Shown: positions 55,813-64,000 of the stretch, piece after piece
Layout of the letters: every line of letters begins with the position of its first letter
Position numbering within the stretch: the stretch's first letter is position 1
Assembly: GCA_036925085.1 (NCBI GenBank)
Contig: JAUPFP010000043.1
Location: 1,314,632 to 1,378,631 of the forward strand
Origin: Brachycybe producta
Taxonomy: Eukaryota > Arthropoda > Diplopoda > Playtdesmida > Andrognathidae
DNA: 64,000 nt
Reading direction: 5' to 3'
Notes under the pieces: generated by a model
Database searches by the model: none
Told to the model about the DNA's origin: nothing
Seen by the model: the letters and a program-made list of their open reading frames with translations, nothing else
Made by a program: the position numbers and the translations under genes

Positions 55813-56463
55813 TAAATGTGGAGGGGAGGATACGCTTTTAATGTGTTTTTATTCTACTTTGTAACTTACTTACTGAATATCTCTCGTACTTAGATTATCC
55901 ATTAGATTACGCTGTACATTAGTTATTTGAACATAATTAGCTTTCAGAAACGCATTTTTCTCTTGACAAAAAAAAGCAGCTATGCAATTGTAAAGTTGTG
56001 AATTTATTTGTAAAAAAAAAAAGAAAATTAATGTAAAAAGACATGCAATTTTACTGCACTGGTCTATGTACGAGGCATATAATTATTATGGGTTAAAACT
56101 AGATTTCTTGTGTCTTGTGTGAATTTAATCAAAGATTATGGAAATATGTCCTGTGCAGAAATTGTTTTGTTAGTTTCTGGCAATGTTATGTAAAATTTGT
56201 CAGAGAAAAAATTGCCGGTGCTAATTTATTGAATCAAAGTACTGTAATTGTCCATTGAATGGGCTACAGAATATTTTTAAGTTTTTTTTTGTTTTTTTTT
56301 TTACAAGATGCAATTTTTGTTTTATTTTGTTATTGTTGTTGTTGTTGTCAGTATTAAGTCAATATTGGTGCTTAAATCATATCTCTAATATTTTCACTTT
56401 TGTACACATATATTTAATCGTGAATTAAATTTTGATGTTTTTAGAGGAAACTATACTTTTGTA
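55813..56463. other. Nothing recognised
   Basis: AT-rich; a GTT repeat lies at 56333-56347. Confidence 0.5.
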
Positions 56464-56915
56464 ACACTCCCTCATCCGCACGGCCCTCAGAAACTCCCTG
56501 AGTTGCCATGTGAACGTGTCTTAGTAGTGTTGATACCCGAGACTTTCGCTTATGGCCGGTGTGTTGCTACTCAAGTACCAGGGACCACTATAGGTCGGTA
56601 GCTCAGGAGTCCATAGGTAGAAAGTGAAGCCGATGTACAAACTTACAGGTGGTCGTCGTCCAATATCGTCCGTGTAGGTTGCATGGGGTTTGTGGCGGCT
56701 GAAAAGCAACTTTTATTTTTACAATCATAGCAACTCGCTGGATTGAGAGACGGTCTGCTGTGCACTCTAGTCGGAGCATTAAGCACCTCTCAATCCGCGA
56801 CCGTGCAGTATTTATACACAAAATGTACAATAAAACATGATACATATAACAAAGGCTCGAGGTGTGTCTCAAAACGGTCGAAAGGCACTGACTATCTCTG
56901 GTCGGTTAGGATACA
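56464..56915 (+). mobile_element. LTR-like sequence (TGTAACACTCC...GGATACA)
   Basis: It begins TGTAACACTCCCTCATCC and ends GTTAGGATACA. It has AGTATTTATACAC (TATA-like, about 56808) and TACAATAAAACATG (about 56827). Part matches 21438-21605. Confidence 0.45.
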
Positions 56916-57065
56916 GCAGAGTGATAATTAAAGAACGACTCACTCTGCGGTATCCTAACCGACCAGAGATAGTCAGTGCCTTTCGACCGTTTTGAGACAC
57001 ACCTCGAGCCTTTGTTATATGTATCATGTTTTATTGTACATTTTGTGTATAAATACTGCACGGTC
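56799..57065. repeat. 126-bp near-perfect inverted repeat, 15-bp loop
   Basis: Left arm 56799-56924 and right arm 56940-57065 differ at one base by eye. The right arm repeats the end of the LTR-like sequence in reverse. Confidence 0.9.
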
Positions 57066-58284
57066 AGCACCTTTCGACTGCAAAAAAGAGGGAATTACTC
57101 TAAAAGGTTTTGTCTGAGGTCTGATCTTGTAAAAGACTGAGGGGAAATTTGTTTTATGGATCAGACTTTTTAAAAAGGAGATCAGTCTTTTTAAAATCAC
57201 CCTTAGTCCATTACGATTCCCCCTCAGTTGATCAAAAATCCCCCTCAGTGAAAACAATAAACAGACTGAGAGGTTTTGTGGATCACACATGGGCCTCCAT
57301 ATTCATAAACATATTAACTGAAAATCCATGCAAGACAAAGTGTTTATTCTGTTTGTTCACCAGCCAAGCACATTATTACGAGAAATTCATTTCATAAAAG
57401 ACAAAAAAATTCACTTTTTAAATCAAAATAAGAAAAATTCTGATCGAAAAAAAAAAATCAAAATTGGGTTTAAGTCACTTGATTTTTATGGTGTTGCTAA
57501 TTTTTTTTTAAATAAAATTTAAACCAATCCACCCTGATTATAGAATAGAAGAAAATATAAATAATACATATTTGAATCTTGAGAAAGTTAATAACATCAT
57601 CATAGCAGAGTTTATTTGCATAAAAAAAATTGTTAGGAAATTAACGAAGTTATGGAATTTTAAAGATAACTTTTGAAAAAGTTGTGTTTTATTTGTGAAG
57701 CTTATTCAGCAGCAGTTTTTACTTATCCATTATGTTTTATAATTTGTAACAAGTATGCTAGTAAATCTTCATGTTATCAACTGCATCTTCTTAACATGTG
57801 TATATTTTAGAATTTTATTAGATATTCATCTATAAATAGGGTTACTTTTACTTTTAACTACCTACCTACACAATAGACTAAAAATACCCTTTGTTTGATC
57901 TAATCTTCATCTGTTGTTATTATTGATAATTGTTTTTCTTATTTTAGGTCTAGGAGCTAGGAAGTTCAGCATCAACATTTACAGGCCGTATTTTAAAACG
58001 TTGCTTAGGACAAAGTAGGGTGGAATAAAATCATGATTTTTATTTAAAAAGTCTAAAAACAATTGGATTTTTTAAAAAAAAATTTAAATGTAAAATGTAA
58101 GAAATGTTTTAATTTTTAATCCTAAGTATAGCTTTTTTTTCTAAGTCGTGATTTAACGACATAGAAAAAGGTAATACTTTGGATTCAAAATTAAAATATT
58201 TCTTGCATTCTACAAGCATACAACACAAAAAATATGTAATAAATAATAATTAAAAGTGTTAATAAATGTGCCCTTTAACTTTAT
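57066..58284. other. Mostly unannotated, one short foldback
   Basis: 57065-57260 contains inverted CTGAGG/CCCTCAG blocks (TGTCTGAGGTCTGATC, CCCCCTCAGTTGATC). The rest is AT-rich. Confidence 0.4.
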
Positions 58285-58405
58285 AATTACAAATTATTAA
58301 TTTAAAATATTCTCAAAAAAACGTTAAGTCATTTTCAAATTTAGAGTTTTGACTTAACGTTTTTTTTTTTGAGAATATTTTAAATTAATAATTTGTAATT
58401 ATAAA
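58285..58405. repeat. Long hairpin
   Basis: ATAATTACAAATTATTAATT plus TTGAGAATATTTTAAATTAA form arms of about 50 bp around AATTTAGAGTTT. Confidence 0.8.
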
Positions 58406-58447
58406 ATTATACTTAATGTACACCTAAAAAGTTAAATACATTTAAAT

Positions 58448-58730
58448 ATTAAACACGTTCAACAGAGAGCCCCGTAAAGACCAAACAAACAATAGGTCGT
58501 CGAATTCAATTTATTCAGATAATAATCTTGAAAATATTGAGTTAATACTTAAATATAAATATATAAACTATTGACATTAAAATATTGATTTAGCGTTTCA
58601 ATTTTAAAATATTAACAATAAAGTCAATTTTAATTTGGTTCGTGTCCTTAACTGGATTCCGTATAATTCACCTAAACTCATTTAATTTGAATTCATTTAA
58701 CTCATGTGTGTGTGTAAAAGGTGTAAGTCG
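58448..58730. mobile_element. Family D element, copy of 6848-7075
   Basis: AGAGAGCCCCGTAAAGACCA and GTCGAATTCAATTTATTCAG to GTCCTTAACTGGATTCCGTA. Confidence 0.6.
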
Positions 58731-59331
58731 TGAAGTAAATAATATCTTATTTTCTAGCTGATAAGTTGATAACATACTACTAACAAATAAATAATCAAGT
58801 CTCCATTTTGTCTTAAATTTTTATTTAAAAAAATCATTTGATTTAAATAGCGATGATTTTCATTCAAATGGTTTAAATGAATCCACCTCGAGACAAAAAC
58901 TATTGAAAAAAACAAAACAATTCAAATAAACGTTACATACAGAGTTTTATTTTTAAGTTATGTTCTAAGCATAACTTTATTTTAAGCAATACGAGCGGAG
59001 GTTTAGGCTCGTAATATTTTAGCTGAACATTGTTGAAGCTGGAGAAACAAAAAATAGAGCAATGCTCTTTTGAAAATTATTCTCAACATCTCGTCATCTG
59101 GTTTAAAAATAGTATCATCTTTATGTATCTGAAACAAACAGCTGTAAATGAGTTTTGTTTTATCATAAAAATTTGGAAGTTTCTTTTTTTTTTTTCCTGA
59201 CAACCCGTTTAAACTAACCAGCAAACATTTTCACTTTGTGGCTCTCCTCAGCCTCTATTGACACTTAAGAAATTTTTGTTTTTTGTTAAAAAAAAGTTTG
59301 CAATTCATTTATCTGAGGTTAACTTTATATT

Positions 59332-59459
59332 ATGATCTGTCACTTAATTGATATCATTGTTTGCTGTCAATTATTGTTGTCGGTTGCTTATGGATTACGA
59401 ACTGTTACTAACCAAGAAGAAAATTCTCGCTTTTGGGAAAAGGCAGCTCAAGTACAAGG
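59332..59459 (+). CDS. EMI/FAS1 gene exon 1: start codon and signal peptide
   Basis: ATG at 59332 opens MICHLIDIIVCCQLLLSVAY followed by GLRTVTNQEE, SRFWEKAAQVQG. The hydrophobic stretch IIVCCQLLLSVAYG fits a signal peptide cleaved near residues 20-22. The exon ends in phase 2 before GTTAGT at 59460. An upstream in-frame stop (59320) excludes a longer N terminus in this exon. No promoter was identified. Confidence 0.78.
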
Positions 59460-59544
59460 GTTAGTTTTTATTAATTGTTATTTTTAAGACTTTTTTTAAA
59501 AAAAAAAGCCAAAATACTTAAATTACTTTTTTTTTTCTTTTCAG

Positions 59545-59634
59545 TCCGAATATCTGTGCTTCGGAAAGAATTCCTGGCTCTCAAAGAAGATTTGGTCGAC
59601 CATGGACTGGAGGTCAAGTCTGTGGTCAACCGAG
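59545..59634 (+). CDS. EMI/FAS1 gene exon 2: first half of EMI domain
   Basis: After TTTTCAG the exon completes a Gly codon and reads PNICASERIPGSQRRFGRPW, then TGGQVCGQP. The G-P-N-x-C-A start and the later W..xxCG match the EMI domain of TGFBI and periostin. The cysteine that normally precedes the Trp (YFxxCxxW) is absent; RFGRPW is seen instead. It ends in phase 2 before GTATAT. Confidence 0.82.
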
Positions 59635-60539
59635 GTATATATTACATTACATACAGAATGTGTCCCAAAAAAAATGTATTATGTCGCATCCATTTGGTGT
59701 AATTGTTCATTACACGGAATGTATGGCCATTTCGCAAAAATGCTTATTAGAGATTGACCTGACGCAAAAAACGCGTTATGGACATACATTCCGTGTAATG
59801 GTCCTAATGGAAAGTGTTGAGGGGGGGAATGCAAGTATTTTAAATGCAAGTATTTAAAATACTATTTTAAATATACTTCTTTTCTATTTATGTATTTGTA
59901 TTTTGAAATTACTTTTTATTTATAGTATTTTAGTGTTTTAATTAGTAAAAAATACTAATTTAAAACAAAATTGTCACTTTCAAAAGGTTATTTTTTTTTT
60001 GGAAAAACTTTCACAAAGATAAGTTGGCAGCCTTGGGTTACATTGAAGAAAAAACGAATGTTGTAGACATCCAAGTATTTTACACCAGTTGTTCCAAACA
60101 TCAACTCAGTGCCATGTTAATGAGGGGCCAACTGGGCCCTGACCCAGGGCCTCAGTCAGTTAATTGTCACTATTTTCTGTATTTTTAAATCTTTAGGATT
60201 TCAATTTATCCGACATCAAAAACATTTTACTATTTTAAAAAATAGGCCTATTCACTTATGTGATTTACTTAATAAAAGTCCTGTTCCAATACAATACAAT
60301 GGAAATCATCATGGAATCATCAATACTTTTTATATATATAGAACACTGGTTCCTTGGGGGAAAAAATGAGTTTATTTGTAAGGCATGGTTGGGGGCCTCA
60401 AATAAATCTTGTGCCAGGGGCCACAAAAGACTTAAAGACGGTCCTACATCAAGGCTGTCTTCATGAAGTTGAATGCAATTAACTTTATACCTTCATCCGG
60501 CCCCCTGTTGAAAGGTTGTTCTCAAATACAACTTTTGAC

Positions 60540-60850
60540 AGTAATTCCAATTAAGTGACAAAATGATCGAAGCTGTCGATATTTTTGTAATTTTTGTCTA
60601 TAAAATTTTTATTTTGAAAGATATAACAAAATGAAAATACTATTTCTGAGCTATATCGTTCTAGTTTCTAACACACTTTCAAATTTCGTCTTAGTGTTGT
60701 TCACGTGAAATAGGCAGAATAACCGGAGTTTGAAAAATCAACTGTTTATGAAACATCTTAAGGTGTGTTTTAAAGTGGAAAAACGTCTCTGGAACTCTTG
60801 ATTATTCTGTCTTTCACGAGTAAAATTAAGAGAAACTAGAAAGACTAGAA
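60540..60850. repeat. Family G dispersed repeat in an EMI/FAS1 gene intron
   Basis: GTCTATAAAATTTTTATTTT to AAATTAAGAGAAACTAGAAA; closely like 53560-53800. Confidence 0.65.
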
Positions 60851-61099
60851 TGGACTACATTTTGAAAACTTGAAATAAGGCCTCTCATTTAAACATAAAA
60901 CATTGGAATGCTGTTATATCTAGTTTTTATTGTAACCTTTACCAGTTAACAGTAAAATTTATAAAAATCTTTAAATTAGATTTAAGAAAATAAACATGGC
61001 AAGTTATTAAAGAACCAAAAGTATGTATTACATTTTAATTGGGACACACAATCTTCACTTTATCCAATATTCTAAGTATGTTTTTTTTTATTGTTAAAG

Positions 61100-61164
61100 T
61101 GTGGTTGTATTCGAATGTTGCCAAGGATACGACTTTATTCCTGGAGAACCTGGATGTGCAGTTG
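61100..61164 (+). CDS. EMI/FAS1 gene exon 3: second half of EMI domain
   Basis: The acceptor is GTTAAAG. The first base completes a Ser codon, then VVVFECCQGYDFIPGEPGCA and VG follow. The ECCxGY...PGC signature is the conserved second half of EMI domains. The exon is 65 bp and ends in phase 1 before GTAATT. Confidence 0.85.
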
Positions 61165-61343
61165 GTAATTATAATTAGTTCTTTTAATTATTTATTTCGG
61201 CTCACTCAAAGTAATTTCTGTTTGTTACAAACAACAATAGGTAGTAAGGCAGTAGTATGCTAAACGGATTTTCTCTATTAATATCTTTAAAAAATAAACT
61301 TTTTAAGGCAAATTTGTCATAAAATCAACATATAACATTAATG

Positions 61344-61817
61344 TAACAGTGTCGAGCCCCTGTTACGGGACTCAAGGTCTAGATCCTCTTTGCTTGGGGC
61401 GAATACCGCCTTACGCTGAGAGAGTATAATGATTTAGACCCGACTCCGAATGGTGCCGTGGGGTCGTTCCCTTTGGTACCCTTCTGTAGACGCAATTGTA
61501 AAAAAGAGAAATAATATTAACAGGCGAGACGGATGCAGGTTGACGACGACAGAGAAGAGTTGCAAGTTGTGGGGTTGCTTATCCACCGGACCATTGAATG
61601 AGTAATTTCATATTTCGATATCAGAGAATCGACGCCGAATTGATTGAGACACGGACCTTTATACCTAGGGCCTGTGTGCACCTACACCACAGGCGCACCC
61701 ATGCCCAAGGGAATGTGCTTCGATGGGTATCCATCTGCCAATACTGGAACCATAGTGCGACTTACTCGTTGGGGTCTTAGATAGTCAGGAAACGGGTGGA
61801 AATGCGACACTTGTGGT
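61344..61817. mobile_element. GC-richer LTR-like remnant
   Basis: It begins TGTAACAGTGTCGAGCCCC. On the minus strand a CCTAGGTATAAAGGTCC TATA-like box is seen near 61660. Base composition clearly differs from the flanks. Family uncertain. Confidence 0.3.
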
Positions 61818-61917
61818 CAGTGGCGTAGCCAAGGGGGGTCCATGGGGTCCGGACCCATACATGCCAAAAAGAGCTGTGTTTATATTTGATAGTTTTTTCT
61901 CGGTCTTTTTCTTTTCT

Positions 61918-61986
<69 letters not shown>

Positions 61987-62686
61987 TCTCTCCCTCTCTC
62001 TCTCTCTCTTTCTCTTAACCTGTACCTTCAGAACTCATTTTGTCCCACCACCATACTAGATGCTCAACTGAGCAACTTTTCAGCTAGTCGCCAACTATAA
62101 CGTGCAGTGCCATGCCGCCCCAAACCACCATGTGGAACATTCCATCCGAGACCCAGCCCATATACTGTACATGCACCACCACAACTTCGCCACTTATTGA
62201 AGACAACTTAAACGCACACGCTTCACCATATATAATTGAACACAGTGTTGTTGTTTACAACAAAGTATGCTGGCAAATGAAGACACCTGAGTGGTGTCTG
62301 AATGTCACGTTAGTGCTTTATTCCCCTGGTTCCTTCTGTCGCCACAGAGAAAGAAAAAGTTCTTCTCGGTTTTCGTCCTTTTGACTTCTGGCATGGAACT
62401 TATGGAAGTTCTACAAGCCAGTTTTGCATGTCGCATCATGCCACCTTATAGCGGACGTTGTACAATTTGATTTCATATGATGCATACATGAACCTTATTA
62501 ACCCCCCCCCCCCACACACACACACACACACACATACCAAAAGGTTTAAGGGCTAAATATGATGCATACAATGGAAAGTTCTTTAAGCGGTGTGGTGCGG
62601 CACAACACTCCGTAATGGGTGATTAGCTTTATTCTGAAGAAATAATTTTGGACCCCCCCAATAAAAAAATCCTCGCTACGCCACTG
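61818..62686. mobile_element. hAT-type non-autonomous element in the EMI/FAS1 gene intron
   Basis: Ends are CAGTGGCGTAGCCA and CTCGCTACGCCACTG, the classic CAGTGGCGTAGC hAT terminus. The 8-bp flanks are CTTGTGGT and CTTGGAGT (6 of 8). It contains a (TC)n tract (61921-62017) and a C-run plus (CA)n (62504-62536). No transposase frame is seen. Confidence 0.82.
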
Positions 62687-62929
62687 CTTGGAGTACAAGG
62701 GTCCCAATGGCTAAGAGTTAAAAGGAGAAGGCGAAATACAGCGTGTTATATTTGATTATTTTCAAACTGATATATAAAAGTTTCTTTTTAAGAGAAACTT
62801 GAAAGTGTTTTAGAAACTACAAACGTAGCTCAATCGGTTGGGGGTCACTACAGCTACCAAGGCTCACAAGAACTACTAGGGGGGAGCAGCTACTTGGGTC
62901 ACTACAGCTACCAAAAAAATATAACCCTT

Positions 62930-63045
62930 TCTTCCTAACCTAACCGAACCTTGCCTAATGAAACATAACCGAACCTTACCGACCCTAACGGAACCTAATG
63001 GAACCTAACCGAACCTAACCTAAACCGAATCTAAACTAAACTAAA
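62930..63045. repeat. Degenerate CCTAA/CCGAA tract
   Basis: CCTAACCTAACCGAACC, ACCGAACCTTACCGACCC, ACCTAACCGAACCTAACC: imperfect CCTAA-type units just upstream of an exon. Confidence 0.7.
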
Positions 63046-63101
63046 TTTCAATGTCATTTATTTAAATGATCATACAGAGAAGAAAAAAAAAACTTTCACA
63101 G

Positions 63102-63295
63102 TGAAAAGGTTATCAACCATCTGGGATAAAGTGAACCAACTGAAGGTGGCTCCTTTGGTGGAATTGGTTCAAACATCTGGTCTTACGGTGGCTCTTTCGA
63201 ACGAAGGACCTTATACCCTCTTCGTCCCTGTCTTTCAAGCATTTGAAAATCTTACGGAAGATGTTTCGCAAACACTTAATCGTACCACTTCGAGG
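63102..63295 (+). CDS. EMI/FAS1 gene exon 4: first half of FAS1 domain 1
   Basis: The acceptor CTTTCACAG at 63101 is followed by two bases that complete a Val codon, then KRLSTIWDKVNQLKVAPLVE, LVQTSGLTVALSNEGPYTLF, VPVFQAFENLTEDVSQTLNR and TTSR. The pattern of helix, GPYTLFVPxxxAFE and following helix is the FAS1 H1 region. It ends in phase 0 before GTAATA. The direct join from PGCAVG into this exon matches family spacing, so no exon seems to be missing in between. Confidence 0.85.
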
Positions 63296-63393
63296 GTAAT
63301 ATATATAGACTCGAGTTATATATAACTTTCAAATTGACGTATATAATTAAATGTTGTTTTGAATGTTTTTTTCTTTTGTTTATTGATGATCAG

Positions 63394-63531
63394 TCTTCTA
63401 GAAGGACACCTTCAGCTCTTCTTTATCATGTTGTCGAAGGTCGTTTTGGAGAAAGAGACTTCGAAGATAACATGCTGATTACAACTTTGTATCACAGGTT
63501 GCCGCTTCGTTTGAATAAGTTTCCGAACGGA
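63394..63531 (+). CDS. EMI/FAS1 gene exon 5: second half of FAS1 domain 1 (partial gene)
   Basis: After GATGATCAG the frame reads SSRRTPSALLYHVVEGRFGE, RDFEDNMLITTLYHRLPLRL and NKFPNG. The YHVV and NG motifs are the FAS1 core (family: xxYHxVxG, then NxG). I place the donor at 63532 (GTACGG, phase 0), because reading on adds VRECLFY and a stop instead of the expected beta strand. The donor is not a strong consensus. The next exon lies right of the window. Confidence 0.78.
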
Positions 63532-63561
63532 GTACGGGAATGTCTTTTTTATTAATGTGTT

Positions 63562-63892
63562 ACTTGAGGTGGCTGAATAGATATTTATTTTGTGTGCCAC
63601 TACAGTGGCTAATATCGCACCTCGGCGTTCAGAGTGTGTCACAACTAAAAAAAACACACTTTTTTGGGTGGGAAATGAGTTTATAAAGTTGCATTATTTT
63701 TTTCTATCTCAATCTATTGTAGGGGAGCCAAATAAACCGATATTGTGAATAATTAAAACGGTTTTGGCACTTGAAAAGCTCAGCAAAGTAAACCATGAAT
63801 CTTCTTCTTAACTTTAAACTCATTTTCTTCCAAAAAAAAGGTGGTTTTTTGAGTTGTGCCACTCTCTTCTATCCGAGGTGCGATATGTTCTA
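63562..63892. mobile_element. Family C left end interrupted by a palindromic MITE
   Basis: GAGGTGGCTGAATAGATATT and CCACTACAGTGGCTAAT are the family C start. At ATATCGCACCTCGG a small element begins; it ends CCGAGGTGCGATAT near 63889, with possible TA duplication. It shares inverted GAGTGTGTCACAACT and AGTTGTGCCACTC arms. Confidence 0.65.
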
Positions 63893-64000
63893 TAGCAGCG
63901 GTCGCCAACCGGTGGTCCGCAGAAAAATCTGGACAATAGTTGCATTTTTGCTTTTGTTTTATTAATAATAAAACATAAAAACTATTAATAATAAAACAAA
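63893..64000. mobile_element. hAT-type element, left end only
   Basis: CAGCGGTCGCCAACCGGTGG is a typical hAT terminus. The element runs off the window. Confidence 0.55.

Larger units (their letters stand above)
59332..63531 (+). other. Gene span: secreted EMI + fasciclin (FAS1) domain protein, 5' part
   Basis: Five exons, 59332-59459, 59545-59634, 61100-61164, 63102-63295 and 63394-63531, join in a consistent frame for 205 codons. They encode a signal peptide, an EMI domain and most of the first FAS1 domain. This order is that of TGFBI (ig-h3), periostin and insect midline fasciclin, which are secreted extracellular-matrix adhesion proteins normally with four FAS1 domains. The remaining domains should lie right of the window. 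An in-frame TAA at 59320 lies just upstream of the ATG, supporting the chosen start. The gene name is left blank because orthology within this family cannot be settled from a fragment. Confidence 0.85.

Noticed and set aside
1-64000. tRNA or rRNA genes
   Set aside because: I saw no convincing A-box/B-box pair or rRNA segment by eye; a tRNAscan-type search would be decisive.

Overview
This window is non-coding-rich animal DNA. It is AT-rich, has GT-AG introns, and holds parts of two multi-exon genes, both on the + strand. It contains no operons, ribosome binding sites or CRISPR. TTAGG-like tracts (about 6644-6795 and 62930-63045), protein similarity and transposon content suggest an invertebrate, probably an arthropod. 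I cannot name the species.

Gene 1 is the 3' part of a Kelch-like gene of the KLHL1/4/5 group, closest to KLHL5. Eight exons between 26018 and 50824 encode the end of the BTB/start of the BACK region, the BACK domain, and all six kelch repeats to the stop codon. Exon lengths sum to an exact reading frame of 477 residues plus stop. Upstream BTB exons were not found and probably lie to the left of the window. The intron between the first two visible exons is 19.3 kb and full of mobile elements. Gene 2 begins at 59332 with a signal peptide, then an EMI domain and the first fasciclin (FAS1) domain (five exons to 63531). It continues past the right edge. It resembles TGFBI/periostin/midline fasciclin secreted matrix proteins. 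One orphan exon-like ORF (35569-35775) follows a good splice acceptor.

The rest is a dense nest of short transposons. (A) is a roughly 0.8 kb, almost fully palindromic family flanked by TTAA, with at least 13 copies. (B) is a roughly 205 bp palindromic family with ACAGGCAATTAGAAA ends and 9-bp target duplications. Most of its copies carry TGACGTCA and GGGCGG boxes. (C) is another TTAA family (GGTGGCTGAATAG ends). There are several hAT-type elements with 8-bp duplications, Helitron-like elements ending in a hairpin plus CTAG, other foldback families, LTR-like remnants and a mariner relic. One 5'-truncated RTE-type LINE has an open reverse transcriptase frame (46309-48011, minus strand) and an 11-bp target duplication. 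Many insertions are nested with exact target duplications, so their order can be read directly.

Tandem arrays include a 20-bp array (157-730), a 22-bp array (2053-2512), a 24-bp array (8790-8920), and a 642-bp higher-order duplication (37864-39147) built from degenerate units. Long TA, CT/GA and homopolymer tracts are scattered throughout.

I did not find a convincing new biochemical system. The most interesting material is the nested, self-dating community of foldback transposons, in particular the TTAA-into-TTAA insertion and the family B elements that spread CRE-like sites.
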